Part shown: positions 32,229 through 44,425 of the stretch, one piece after another
How the letters are laid out: each line of letters opens with the position of its first letter
Numbering within the stretch: the first letter of the stretch is position 1
From: Turritopsis dohrnii
Lineage: Eukaryota > Cnidaria > Hydrozoa > Anthoathecata > Oceaniidae
Reading direction: 5' to 3'
DNA length: 64,000 nt
NCBI GenBank assembly: GCA_027922465.2
Contig: BQMF02000015.1
Coordinates: forward strand, 1,736,001-1,800,000
Program-made: the position numbers and the translations under genes
The notes under the pieces: generated by a model
Database searches by the model: none
What the model was told of the DNA's origin: nothing
The model's input: the letters and a program-made list of their open reading frames with translations, nothing else

Positions 32229-35200
32229 ATGCCAGTGGAAAAGTATTGTAACATTGTTCTATCTTATGATGGCTTTTATTACATATGTATCACATGTCAC
32301 AAGAACTTCATGAAAAAAAGAATTCAATGAAAAAAAAGAAGTCCCTGTCTAATAAGCTCCAGATTTTTGAGTTTCCAATAGAGCTTGGAAAAATGAGGCG
32401 ACTCGAAAAAATATTGATTGCTAAATCTATATTGTAAAGTAGCTGTTATGCCAAATGGACAATTTCCAAAATAGAAAGGAGCAATTTCTAATGTGCCAGT
32501 GAAAGAAACTAACACCATCAATGTTTTGCCTAGAACTGCGGATAGCAATGGATTGATGATTGTAAAGCTTAAACGTACACTTGATTTCAGAGGACATGTT
32601 TATTTTGAAGCTGTTAGACCTGAATTTGTTTCAAGAGTTCTGCAGTATCTAAAAGCAAACAATCATCTTTATAACAATGTTCAAATCTGTATAGATAATA
32701 TCCCAGCTGATATTGTTCTTAATCATGAAAATAAGCATGAGAGCCAATTAAATGAACCTTCCAAGGTGATTCATTATCTACTTGATAATTCTGATGAACC
32801 CATTTCTCTTATTCTTGAAACTTCTAATAGTTCTGTAGATGAAGGTTGTAATCAAGTAGTGAGTGACAATATATATGAAAGTGATGATTTAGAAACAACT
32901 GAAGATCCTCTAAGTGTGTATCGCACCTCTGCTGATGAAACTTCGTTTATGTCAACGGTCTATTGAAGATATTGACTATGAAATAATTAATTTGGCACCT
33001 GGTGAAGGTGTTAAGCCAATAGGCATTTTGGATGATGAATACTGTGAAGAGCTAGCATATCCATATTTGTTCCCTAGTGGTAATTTTGGCTATAAAGTGA
33101 AACGAGATGTTACGTTAAGTACATCTAAGTATTTCAACCAACGTCTTTTAAATTACATTCAAAAATTTACATCAGATTCTGATTATGTATTTTTTGCTAA
33201 TTCTGTAATGCAGTAATCACAACTACGTAGTCAGATAACTATTGAATTCAAAAGATTTCCACAAAAACTTTAACAGCAGGAATATTGAATCAAAATTTTA
33301 AAGAAACAGTTCGGCAGTTTATAGCAAATGACAAAGCGTTCAGCTTTATGAGTTCTGTTAAAGGAACTCCAGCTTATTGGAAAACATTTCTTCAAGAAGT
33401 TTTGGCTATGGTTAAACAAATAGGTCCACCAACATTTCTTTGACACTTTATTGTGCAGATCTCCGCTGGAGAGAACTATTATCTATCATTTACAAATTGA
33501 AATGTGATAAATTGCCAGCAAAGGAAATTGATTACCAAACAAGATGCAAATTATTAAATAGTAATCCCGTTCTACTGGCAAGACACTTTCAATATAGAGT
33601 TGAAACTTTTTTTAAGGATATTTCAATTGATGTCCCTCTTAGTAAAACTTGCTATTATGTGATAGGTATGGAATTTCAAGTAAGAGGTAGCCCCCATGTC
33701 CATGCTTTTCTTTGGACTAAAGATACACCAACTCTTACTAAGGAAACTAAAGACACATATATTCAATATGTTGATGCAAAGATAAAAGCCCAACTACCGT
33801 CTGATGATAGAACAGAACTGAATTCACTTGTTAAAACTTTTCAGTTGCACCGACATTCCAAAACCTGTAGAAAATATCAGCACAAAACTTGCTGTTTTAA
33901 TTTTGGAAAGTTTTTTACTGGACAAACTATAATTGCGGAACCTTTGCCTCTTTCAATGGATCCAGAAGACTAAAAACAGTGTATGAAGGGGCGCGAAGAT
34001 ATATTACATCCGGTTAGGAAGTACATAAATGATTTTCTAGATCCACGGAAGCAAAACTTTTTTGACAGCAGTGGTGAACATTTTATCAATCTCCTTTCAA
34101 TAGATGATATTTTAGGGAGCTTAAATATAGCTAAGGATGATTATAATAGAGCCCTTTCAATTTCTTTTGATGAAGATTTTGAAATACATCTCAAGCGAAT
34201 GCCCGACTCTTCTTTTATAAACAATTATTTTCCCATTGGCCTCCTTACATTGACATTCAACCAGTGTATAACCATTACAAAGCTATTACTTACATTCTAC
34301 TTATTATTCTCTCAAGTGTGCTGATGTTGAAAGTGACAGTCAACCAAGTCAACTTCCTGAAGGGTTTATAGATAAAAACCATCCAATTACTATTTACCCA
34401 AGAATTGTGCCTTTGATGAACTCATCTGATAAGTTAAAATGTCGATGAACAGTAGGAACAAACAACCAGAAGACTATGCTCATCTCCTTTTGTTTATGTT
34501 TTATCCTTTTAGAAGTGAGGAGGAATTATTATCAAAGAATGGATCTTATGTTGAAAAATTAATTGAATTAGGAGTTATTGGCATAGTTAACCTAAACAGG
34601 CAATTAATTGAGCCTTTCTCTAAGCAATGTGATGAAGCTTATGAACAATTCCTTGACAATCAAGTAAATTCACATTGTGATTGTGATAGTCAATGCAAAA
34701 ACGAAGAGACAATGGTTGATCAAACGTTTTGTCAATACTGAAGAACATATTAATCCTGGGTTTGGTGCTTTTCATTTTGCAACTGCATCGTTAGTATTGT
34801 CTGAAAATGAAATTTATAGTCGAATACGCTCATTAAATAGTCAGTAGAGAAATATCTTTGACTTCATCATCCAATGGACAATTGATTTTATCAAAAATCT
34901 TAACTGTGCAGTTCCAATGCAACTGTAGCCTTTCCATCTATTTATAACTGGTGGTGGAGGGGCAAAATCACACTTGCTTACTACAATTTACCATTCAGTT
35001 ACTAAACTGCCTTTGTATAGAAGTGGTGAGCCTGACAAGCCAAGGGTACTGGTATTAGCACCTACAGCTGTAGCTGTCATTAACATAAATGTAACTACAA
35101 TTCAATCTGGCTTAGCAATTCCTACCAGAGGTAAATTGTTTCCTTTAAATGACAAAGCAAAATCTACTCTACGTATGAAATGGTCTTGCATTGAACTAAT

Positions 35201-36689
35201 ATTTATTGATGAAATATCAATGGTTTCTGGCAGATTGTTTAGAGACGTTTGCGTGAAATTTTTGCTTGTGATAAAAACTTGGGTGGAAAACCAGTTAGTT
35301 ATTTTGTTATTTTGCGACAAAAAGGAGATGATGGCTTTATCAAACTATTGAACCAAGTAAGAGTTGGTTCTTTAGATATTATGAATACTGAACTCTTAAA
35401 ATCTAGATTTGTGGATAAAAATGATACTGAATATCCTAGGGAAACTATTCACATATTTGCTGAAAATGCTCCAGTAGATATGCATAATAAGATAATGTTA
35501 GACAATTTAGAAACTGTTGAATTTCATATTCCTGCCATTGATGAGTACCCAAGAGAATCTGAAATGTCAAATTCTGATATTACTTGGATTTGAAATGCCA
35601 AATTAAGTGAAACAGGTGGCCTTGCTTAAGAACTTTATTTAAAGGAATATAGACATAGAAGATAAGTTGATAAATGGACAAGTTGGTTTTGTTAGATACA
35701 TTAAGTTCGATAACATCAAAGTTACAAACATATATGTTCAATTACACGATGAGATTGCTGGTGGTGAATGTAGACAGTCAGATTATCTCTCAAGAATTAA
35801 TGGCTGGATAAATATTCAACGTACTGAATCAGTTTTTAATACAAAGAAACGGTTTTCTAACTCTCCTTCCATTCGTCGAACACAATTTCCCATAATGTTG
35901 GCATGGGCTTGCACTTGTCATAAAGTAAAGTTTAAGTTTGTCATCAGCTGTCATTAGTTTTGAGCTTTTCACGCAAAAGCAATTCAGTCGTGTTACAAGT
36001 ATAGAACAACTCTTTTTTCTTGGAGATTATTCAGAAGCAGCGATTAGAGTTAATGTAAAAGCGGAAACTGAGTACCATAGATTACGCCAGGATAACTTTT
36101 TTGTGCCAGTTAAAGAGTTGTTTGCTTCCCCAAGTAATCTGATGGTATGTATACTGAATGTTAGGTCACTATCAAAACATGCTAAAGATATTGCATCCGA
36201 TTCCATACGCTGTGATGTTGATGTACTGTGTTTCACTGAAACTCAAATACAGCCTGGATATAATGTTCAACATATTGAAGATTCTCTGTTCCAATTCCAT
36301 ATTGACTTTACCGGGGTCAGTAATCATAGATTTAATAATTTGGCTGTATGCCATAAGAATTCTGTGGTTATGGAAAGACATTTGCAACTAAACGCAGTTT
36401 CAATTGTCACTTTCAGAAAACTCAGATGTTTTCTTGAATACTTTGCGTCACATTATAATTGAACATAACGTAGACATGTTGGTAGGAGATTTTAATATTG
36501 ATGCCTTAAGTAATGATCAAAATCCTTTGAATGAACCCCAAGAACATTATAAATTAATTGTTCATTGTCACACACACCTTAGCGGTGGTAAGGGACAGAT
36601 TTCAAGATGATAACACATTCAAGACAGTCGTACATAATGTTTATTTTTCTGATAATGATGCAGTGTGTTTTCAGTTACAAAAGATGTAA
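32229..36689 (+). pseudogene. Helentron 1 Rep/helicase/endonuclease polyprotein, decayed
   Basis: In order: a DUF6570-like region (CNIVLSYDGFYYICITCH, then 32493-32966 with RGHVYFEAVRPEF), a link region (YPYLFPSGNFGY), then the Rep domain with NPVLLARHFQYRVE and the HUH motif GSPHVHAFLW at about 33690, and a Cys/His segment (LHRHSKTCRKYQHKTC). The Pif1-type helicase follows: GGGGAKS (Walker A with Ala for Thr), LVLAPTAVAVININ, IFIDEISMVS, then late motifs with a deletion near 35935. Last is the APE-like endonuclease (NVRSLSKHAKD, FTETQI, VGDFNIDAL, FSDNDAVCFQL), ending at 36689. Many stops and frameshifts separate these parts. Rep nicks and joins DNA ends in rolling-circle transposition; the helicase unwinds. 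The fused endonuclease marks a Helentron. Confidence 0.85.
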
Positions 36690-36769
36690 GTATATAATTT
36701 CATTTCTGAAGAATGAGAAGTATATATACTCAAAGTAACCTTATTACTCCTTCTTACTATTTTAGACTA

Positions 36770-38225
36770 TTAAAATGAGCAGCAAATCTACATCACTAAA
36801 AATAAGAAGTCATCCCATGCTCAAAGTGAATTAACTTTTGCTAGTAAAAATTCAAAACAAGTAGAAGTAACAAGCAAACAGAAGCTTCAAGGTTTGATTA
36901 TACCAAATGATTTATTTCATTCACAAGATGATCACAAGGAAGGTAAAATTTAGTTGTGTGTGTATGTTTGCTATTTGAATATTCAACATTTGAAGAATGT
37001 ATTGAATATTAGATTCCATCATGGCAGACACCGTTCCTGTCCATGATGTTGGCCCAAGACACTCTGCTGGACCAGCAGATATACAGTTGGTTGTGTTTTG
37101 TTTTGTTTTGTTGGTTTTTTGTTTTGGTTTTTGTTTTTTTTCTCAGTTACTATATCACATTTAATTTTCAATCAGATTTCAAGCGAAAAGTGGGCGGAAA
37201 CATAAATAGCATTGAAGATGGTAAAGTTAATCACTTACATTGCAATTTTAATGGCAGCTGAGCTAAAACAAAATCCTGAAATTTCTGAAAATTCCTTTCA
37301 GCGAAAATGAACTTTTTTAAAGTAGAATATTGTCTGTTATTTATTTTTTAATCTTTGGGTAATTTTTCGGAATCACTTGTTACCTACGTTCACTGCGTTT
37401 CACTTGTGAAAAAATCTCCATGCAACGTTGAGTATTACAATATGGTTTTACAAACCAAAACAGACGTTCAAAGGTCAGTGTCGTATCAGCTAGAAATGAC
37501 ATCAAAGTTAATAGAAGTGGCTATATCAAAATCCCCTGTGAAAGAACGTTCTGAGGAAGCATAAGAGAGACGTGGTAAACCTTGAAGCTTTCCTCAGCGT
37601 GGAAGATAGGCCCGTAATAGCTACCACGTTAAAATATGGTAATACTCTCGTAATCAATAGGAAAGACGTCATGGCAAATGATCACACTGGCTTCATTAAG
37701 ATCTCTGTCTGGGGTAACCATATTGATCAAGTCCGCACTTGATGGAAAGTGGAACTTATTACTTAGAGAACGTGGTCGTAAAAAAATGGACTTGTGTTAT
37801 CAGCCTTTCCACATCAGCGAAGACGTCGATTAAACCCTGGAAGAATACAATAGAAAAAAGTCACGTCATGTTGCCAGAGCTTATTACGCACACGCTCAAG
37901 TTCCGTCCGGAATCGATCGAATCGTTGTCTTCCAAGCAACAGTGCAGTAAATGTTACTTCAACTTCAGGAAAGCTTTTTAAAGGTCCTTCGTGTAAATCG
38001 ATGGTGCTAGCGAAAAATATGTGTAAAAGGTATGCTTTAAAAATTGCTTTCAAAGAAATGTCAAAAACGGTCACCATGTTTGATGATTGGGTACGCAAAT
38101 ATTGCGAAGAAAAAATTTGTGACTTAGATGATCCGGACGAAATTTCTGTCCAAATTCTGTCAGATGAGGAAACCATACTCATTGTAAATAACACATACAA
38201 TGTTATCGGGTTCAAAAACCTTTAA
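36770..38225 (+). pseudogene. RPA-like OB-fold gene downstream of Helentron 1
   Basis: Possible exons: about 36780-36943 (KSSHAQSELTFASKNSKQ, ending before GTAAAA) and about 37168-37220 after TCAG. Then 37570-38225 reads SVEDRPVIATTLKYGN, MANDHTGFIKISVWGN, ESGTYYLENVVVKKWTCVISL and a Cys-containing C-terminus (CSKCYFNF, CKRYALKIAFKEM), with frame changes. It parallels the arm gene at 7061-8063 along its length: TGxIKxxxWG, the YYL...VV strand, and a Cys-flanked end. RPA-type ssDNA-binding genes accompany Helitrons and could protect the displaced strand. The frame changes mean it is at least partly broken. Confidence 0.62.
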
Positions 38226-38524
38226 AGAAAGAACACTGCAGTGACATTCTTTGGTTTTATTTGTTAAACGATTATGTTAGGTGAAGATATCTTCTATTTG
38301 ATTTCAACTTTTGTCATATTCTTCTGTTTCTGTTACTTTCTTGTTATAGACACCTTTTGTATGTCACTTGATATACTCTAACGTAGAAACGTCTCTTTCA
38401 AAGCCTGTCAAACAAATAGTCAATGTCGACTATTCTACCATAAAAATCTATCGAGGCTTTTGCCTCTGACTTGCGGCCGTTAACGGCAGCTTTATTCTAG
38501 ATTAAATTGACATAATTTATTTTC

Positions 38525-39445
38525 AAGGATCGGTCCTATGTCCATTGCTTTTTGTTATCATAAACACTCTAGCTGAAATTGCTGGTGAGTCAGAACTTTT
38601 CTTGTATGCCGATGACTTGAAAATATTCAGAGAAATTGAAACCACGACTGACGCTGTTAACCTACAAAGTGATCTAAACAAATTCTTGCATTGGACAGAT
38701 ACCTTCCTATTGAAATTCCATCCGAAAAAATGTGAGCACACGAAAATAAAGTCAAAGTTGAAGTCTCCTGACGCAACACAGTATGTAATGGATGGCACTG
38801 TCCTCATGCAAAAATCAGATGTGAATGACCTAGGCATAAATTTCGAGCATCTTTCATTTGAAAAACACATTAACGAAAAGGTGAAAAAAGCTAATGCTCT
38901 TGTTGGTATGTTACGGCGAACGTTTGTCTACCTCGATAAGGATTGTTTCAAGCTGCTGTTCACAAGTATTGTACGCCCCCACCTCGAATATGGTGCTCCC
39001 GTGTGGAACCCTCACCTGCAACGACAAATCTCCCTTCTGAAGGAGGTAAAACGTCGCGCAACACTATTGATACCTGAAATGAAAACCTTAGCTACAAGGA
39101 AAGATTGGAAATTCCATCTCTGCAGTATCCTCGATATAAGGGCGACATGATCGAGATGTATAAGATCACCCATGATCTTTATGACAAAGAAGCTATCGGA
39201 AATTTTCTTCGCTTTTGATCTCTGGATAGACAAAAACACAACCTACGTCGTCACGAATTCACAATTACCCGACGAAAGTGTCTTAAAGACGTTAAAAAGT
39301 ATTCATTTCAAAATCGAGTTGCGGAAAAATGGAATAACCTGCCACTGGACGTTGTGCAAGCACCATCACTTAATACTTTCTAAAAGTCGACTCGATAAGT
39401 TATGGAAAAGTGCTGGTATCATGTTCGATATCAATCTGAATCTCA
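38525..39445 (+). pseudogene. CR1-type LINE reverse transcriptase, 3' fragment
   Basis: The fragment begins at GSVLCPLLFVIINTL (motif B; usually QGSVLGPLLF) and has the catalytic YADD in LFLYADDLKIF near 38605. Then come DLGI...FEKHI, the VRPHLEYGAPVWNPHL thumb region and, after a frameshift near 39115, YKGDMIEMYKITHDLYD, SFQNRVAEKWNNLP and LNTFKSRLDKLW. An in-frame stop lies near 39220. It differs clearly from the LINE at 10690-14741. It is 5' truncated and lies between the two Helentrons, joined directly to the broken end of Helentron 2. Confidence 0.85.
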
Positions 39446-39454
39446 TGGAAACAA

Positions 39455-41200
39455 AAGTTATGTTTTCTAGGGTCAAATGTTCATTAATATAACTATTTAC
39501 ACACTCTAGTAAATTACTCCTCCACTTCATAATATTTGGCTTCTCTAAAGAATCCATACCATCTGGTAAAGGTTCAGCAACTATTGTTTGGTCCGTAAAA
39601 AATTTGCCAAACTTAAAACGACAAGCCATATTTTTATATTTGCGACATGTTTGGGAATGTCTGTGCAATTGGAAAGTTTTGACTGATGACTTCAATTCCA
39701 CATCAGAGTCCCTGGAATGGAGTTGTGCACTGATTTTGGAATTAATATATTGAATATAAATGTCTTTATTTTCTCCGTTCGAGGTGGGCTTTCTTTAGTC
39801 CATACAAATGCATGAACATAAGGACTCCCTCTAACTTGGAATTGTACTCTAACAGCATAATACTGTGATTTACCAAGTGGACCATCAATCAATAAATATC
39901 TTTAAAGAATTTTTCAAATCGATATTGAAAGTGTCTAGCAAGTAAAACTGGATTACGATTAAGCAGTTTACATCTTTCTTGGTAATTCATTACTTCTATC
40001 TCATTCTCTGACAAATTTCTGTGTTTTAACTCAGCACATGAAAGCGTCAAGAAGAATGTTTGTGTCCCCAACTGTTTAGCCATAGCTAATACTTCTTGTA
40101 AAAATCTTTTCCAGTAAGCAGGAGTCCCTTTAACTGAACTCATGAAACTAAATGCTTTATCATGCGCAATAAACTGTTTCACAGTTTATTTAAAATTCTG
40201 ACTGAGCATACCAGCTGTTAAATTGTCACTAAAAACTTTCTTCATGGCAATATTTATCTTATTTCGCAAATTCAACTGCTGACATGTAAAAATGTAATCA
40301 GAATCACTAGCAAATTGTTGCGTGTAGTTCAAAAGACGCTGATTAAAGTATTTCACTGGACTCAATGGAACAACCCTTTTTACATGATATCCAAACTTTC
40401 CAGTAGGAAATAAATATGGATGTACAAGTTCCTCACAGAAATCATCATTTAAAATTCCTATTGGACTTTCAACTTTTCCAGGTGCCAAGTTAACAATTTC
40501 ATTGTCAACATCCTCTTCCAATGGGGACATGGGACATTAACGTTGTCTCATCACAAGGAAAACGGTAAGCATTCATTGGATCTTCAATGTCTGACTCATT
40601 CTCTTTACTAACTATATCATCACTTTTTAATGATCAGTTTCAAGTAATATAGATAAGGGCTCCTCTACATTGTCTAAAAGATATTGATTGATTTTTGAAT
40701 GATCCATATAAGAAATTTCATTATTTTCATGAATAAAATCAGTTGGTATATTATCAATTTGCTTCAATATTCTTGTGAAGGTGGTTATGAAGTCTTAAAT
40801 AATGCAGTATTTTATTAATAAACTTTGTTCTGACAGCCTCAAAATACATATGTCCTCTATATTCTAGTTTACGTTTAAGTTTGATGATCACAGCACCATT
40901 GCTATCTGCACACATTGGCAAAACATTAACTGTTTCATTTTCATTGACAGGCACGTTACACAATGCTCCTCTCACTTTCGGAAACTGTCCATTTGCATTA
41001 TTGTTACTATAAGTACTTTTTCAAGACGTTGCATATCTTTCAATTCATCAGGTAGTTCATAAATCTGAAGTTTATTAGATATTGATTGACATGGAATCTT
41101 ACTTTTTCTCAACTTTCCATGACAGGCATTACATATATAATAGAAACCATCATAGGAAGAAACAGTGTTACAATATCTTTCAACATGGATACTAGGATAA
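39455..41200 (-). pseudogene. Helentron 2 DUF6570/Rep fragment, truncated
   Basis: On minus: a Cys region (YCNTVSSYDGFYYICNACH, near 41150), DUF6570-like (RGHMYFEAVRTKF, 40975-40754), YPYLFPTGKFGYHVKRV (40530-40186), then Rep with FLTLSCAELKHRNL, NPVLLARHFQYRFE, GSPYVHAFVW and LHRHSQTCRKY. Each block aligns with Helentron 1. The first His of the HUH motif is Tyr here, which should abolish metal binding. The coding sequence stops near 39460 at the CR1-type RT fragment, so helicase and endonuclease are missing. Several frameshifts are present. Confidence 0.82.
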
Positions 41201-41905
41201 CCTTTTACAGAAAATTTTGTTTCTTAAAACAGTTGATGAAGTATAGTGATTCCGGCGTACAGAATTTGAAAATGAAGACCTAAAGACATCCTGTAAATCA
41301 ATACTTATCGATATATCAACGAACTGTATCTGAAAATATGTTGTTTCCATGGATTGATATTGCAAGTAAAAGACTTGGATATAGTATTCTACTATTCTAG
41401 CATTCCCATAAGTTTGCAACAACATTCCCATAAGTTAACAAATTTTAAAGAACTGATAATTCTCTTTCATCCCTGCTATGAGAATCAAAACGGTAGCAAG
41501 TTTCATCAAATAGGGAAGGGAATATTGCAACTGTGAATTCATTTATAAACAACAAACATGGGGTACGATTTGATGAAAAAAGAACTCTCAGAAAGGAGAA
41601 GTCAGGTAAAAAACTGGCTTCACAGGTGTGACGTTCTGAATAGTTAACATTAGTAACCTTTCCATCAATTCGGATATTGTGTGGTTGATGAATTATCAAC
41701 CGATAAATACTCCTGAGTATTTAAAGATTTGTAAATGATATGACCTTCAATAAGAATTTTTCATTTCATTTTTTTCATTATTTGTCCAGTAGGAAACACT
41801 TCGCACATGAGATCAAAATATTGGATGCACATTGCCTACCCGCTGTATTCCCAAACATTTCTACGTTGCCTTGGTTAAAGCTACCCAAAACTGATTTGAT
41901 AATAT
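41192..41905 (-). pseudogene. Helentron 2 OTU-like cysteine protease domain
   Basis: On minus from about 41905: GSFNQGNVEMFGNTAGRQCASNILIS, which keeps the Cys lost in Helentron 1, then FLRVLFSSNRTPCLLFINEFTVAIF, the FDSHSRDERE histidine block, and YYIQVFYLQYQSMETTYFQIQFVDISI. Stops at about 41770 and 41445 and a frame change break it. Compared with Helentron 1, the block between Cys and FLREIF is shortened (no DLDNIL motif seen). Confidence 0.65.
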
Positions 41906-41929
41906 TATAAGTAGGCATAGTATTTTCAC

Positions 41930-42400
41930 GAGATGTTTACTGGATCACCCAAAAACCAGTGTTGCAGTAGTTCCAGTGTAATTTAAACACTTTAGGTAGT
42001 ATTAATAGAAACACACTTGAAACCTGCCCCACTAATATATGATACGTACTGGAAACTGTACGTTGCAGAAAGCACAAACTGGAAATAGGCAGATGGTTAT
42101 AGTTTAAGTGAACTTGTAACTGTACACTTCAGGTGATATTTAATAAATAATAAACACACTGGAAAATGTGTGCCACAGTAGATTTCATAATATTATCAAA
42201 CGTATACTGGAAATTGTACGTTGCAGATGGTTTCAAGTGCACTGGAAACTTTACCCTTCAAGAATATTTAGTAAGCAACAAACTCACTGGAAAAGTAAAG
42301 GTGCTTAAAGTTCATGTTGCGTGTAGTGTATAAAGTCAACAAAAACTAGTAGGAAGAAATTTTTAAAAATAACAAACACACTGGAAACAGTATGGCTCTT
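41930..42400. repeat. Degenerate repeat upstream of Helentron 2
   Basis: Imperfect units containing ACTGGAAACTGTACGTTGCAG recur at irregular spacing of about 50-70 bp, with AATAAACACACTGGAAA variants. It lies just 5' of the protease domain on the minus strand. Confidence 0.65.
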
Positions 42401-42419
42401 TTAAGCCTTTCTAAATACA

Positions 42420-43640
42420 AAAGGTCGTTTGCTTCATGCGTGAGCTGTAATGCTTTTTAAGCTCTGGATACGTACAGCTCAGCTCAGTTTCCTCTTCAGC
42501 TCCAACAACAAGAAGAATATCTGTCTAACCTCTGCCTGCATCATTTTATTTATGTTTGATATTTCTCTAGCTATTTTACCATATTTACTTGTATAGCTCT
42601 TGGCTGTATTATCAATGACCTTAACTTCCTATTTACGATAGCAAATAGAAAACTTATCTTGACTGTCTGTAAATTTTAACTGCTTTCAGTTATGTTTGCT
42701 ACATAATCCATAATCTTTGTTTACATTTTTTGTTTGAGAAGTCTTTTCGTAATTACGAAGATGGAACGTATTTATTGAAAGACTTACGTAATCACTGTGT
42801 TATCTTACAGCATCTATTTAGATTTAATTTTCTTTTGTTCATTAAGTTTATTGGCAGTTAACGTAAGTTTCATTTTGTTTAAGCTATGCTTTAATAATTT
42901 CCTGGGGTGTATGCGTAATTAAAAAATATTATTATTTACGAATGTTTACCCAGGATAGCCTCTAGCCTTCCTTAAGGTACTGTTATCAATGAGGATCTTG
43001 CGATTGAGGTCCTAGAGTATTTAAAGCCCCCATTTGGGCTACGGAAGCTGTATTAACAGCAGCCGCTCAACTAGACAACCATCCTAGACATCATTCCTAC
43101 TCTCTTGCTGAGTGCTAAGCAGAGAGGAGTGATTTACACTGTTATAGTCGCTGGCATGACTCGGTCAGGAATTGAACCCGCGACCTCCCGAGCAGGAAGC
43201 GAGCACTCTACCACAAGGCTACCAGTCGGTTGCCTTGTTAAATTTGTAATGTTTTTAAGTTTTTTAAATCTTTGTAATCTTTTTATGAAATTTAGTTCAG
43301 GTAATGCATGTTTGTAAATAAAAAACATAGCAATGACATATAGTTAATCAAACTAAAGCACAAGTTTCTGTTTTCAGTTATGTATGTTGATTTTGTATAT
43401 GGATGTATTTTGCATGATCAAAATTTATGTTTTCCTTTTTGTGCTTGTGATTTAGGAATTCTGTTAGGAAGATTGACTAGACTATTGAATTCATAAATTC
43501 AAATCATTTAGATTGCATTTCATGCATACTCATTGTCATTTTTGAATGGATCACTGTGTCCTTAATATCATTATGTACCAACAAAATAAAGAACATTATG
43601 TCATTCAGATATAATCAAATTTGTTGGTGTTTATTGGTAT
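42420..43640 (+). repeat. Dispersed repeat, copy 1
   Basis: Matches the reverse complement of 59415-60660 over its length: CAGCTCAGTTTCCTCTTCAGC here and its complement at 60550-60570, and TTGTTGGTGTTTATTGGTAT here and its complement near 59430. It carries its own SINE at 42950-43229, at a site that is empty in the other copy. No coding capacity is seen. The 42440 end adjoins the Helentron 2 leader, so it may itself be a Helentron or DNA-element part. Confidence 0.75.
42950..43229 (-). mobile_element. tRNA-derived SINE
   Basis: On minus, the head has an A box (TAGCCTTGTGGTAGAGTGC, 43221-43203) and a B box (GGTTCAATTCC, 43178-43168), the internal RNA polymerase III promoter of tRNA-derived SINEs. 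The unrelated body runs to about 42950 (GGCTATCCTGGGTAAAC). The B box has A for the usual G at one position. The head would not fold into a complete tRNA with an acceptor stem, so it is not a tRNA gene. Confidence 0.75.
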
Positions 43641-43712
43641 AAAGTTTTGCATTGACAATTATGTTTTTCCGGATTTTTGGGAGTACATGATCAGAAATTT
43701 GATAAACATATA

Positions 43713-44423
43713 CCTTATCGGGGAAAAAAAAGTCGGGGGTAAGTGACTAATTTTTTGGGCTAGTGACTAAAATTTTCCCCGACCAAATTTTCCCCCGACT
43801 TTTCAACACCCGTCGAAAAATTTCACCTGATTTTTCATTTCCCCGTCCAAAAATTTTCCCCGGTTTTTTTACTCCCGCCCAAAACTTTTCCCCGATTTTT
43901 TAGTCAGCGATCGAAACTTTTCCCCGATTTTTGATAATCTCAAGTAGAGTCTATCTATCGATTTTCGACTGGAATTATGACGGTCAAGCAAAGGAAGGGG
44001 AATCGAATGAAGTTGAATCAGTCAATGAGGACGATACAGATTTTTCTGTTACGATTAAGGGAAACAAAATTGATGTCAGTGAAAATAAAATGGATGTCAG
44101 TGAAGATATAATTGATGTTTGTGAAAGCAATATGGATGCCAGTGATGAAAATAATGACGATCAAACCTCAAAAACTGTTATTGTATTAGATTGAACTCTT
44201 AATTAGTTATTTTGCAATATAATTTTTAGTTCAAATTGAAAGTGTCGACAAAAATTGTGTTCCATTTTCTACTTGTATTGCAAATTTTGGTCGGGGAAAA
44301 GCGACTAATTTCGAAGTTTTGGTCGGAGAAAAGTGACTAAAATTTCTCGAGGTGACTAAATTTTTCCCGGAACAAAATTTTCCCCGACTAAAATAAATCC
44401 CGACTTTTTTTTCCCCGATAAGG
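43713..44423. mobile_element. 711-bp TA-flanked MITE with TTTTCCCCGA repeats
   Basis: The termini are CCTTATCGGGGAAAAAAAAG and its reverse complement, about 24 bp perfect, flanked by TA on both sides (43711-43712, 44424-44425). Subterminal arrays of TTTTCCCCGAC-type units lie at 43770-43930 and 44290-44400, in opposite senses. A TA duplication fits the Tc1/mariner/pogo group or other TA-targeting families. Confidence 0.82.
43931..44194 (+). CDS. Possible acidic-repeat ORF in the TA-flanked MITE
   Basis: 87 codons with a repeated IDVSENKMDVSED / IIDVCESNMDASDE motif. It may be the C-terminal remnant of the parent element's transposase, or a chance ORF. The first part (SIFDWNYDGQAKEGE) also looks protein-like. 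No catalytic motif, and I do not recognise it. Confidence 0.35.
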   Translation: MIISSRVYLSIFDWNYDGQAKEGESNEVESVNEDDTDFSVTIKGNKIDVSENKMDVSEDIIDVCESNMDASDENNDDQTSKTVIVLD

Positions 44424-44425
44424 TA

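Noticed and set aside
43134..43229. tRNA gene
   Set aside because: A and B boxes are present, but no acceptor-stem pairing, and an unrelated body follows; called a SINE.
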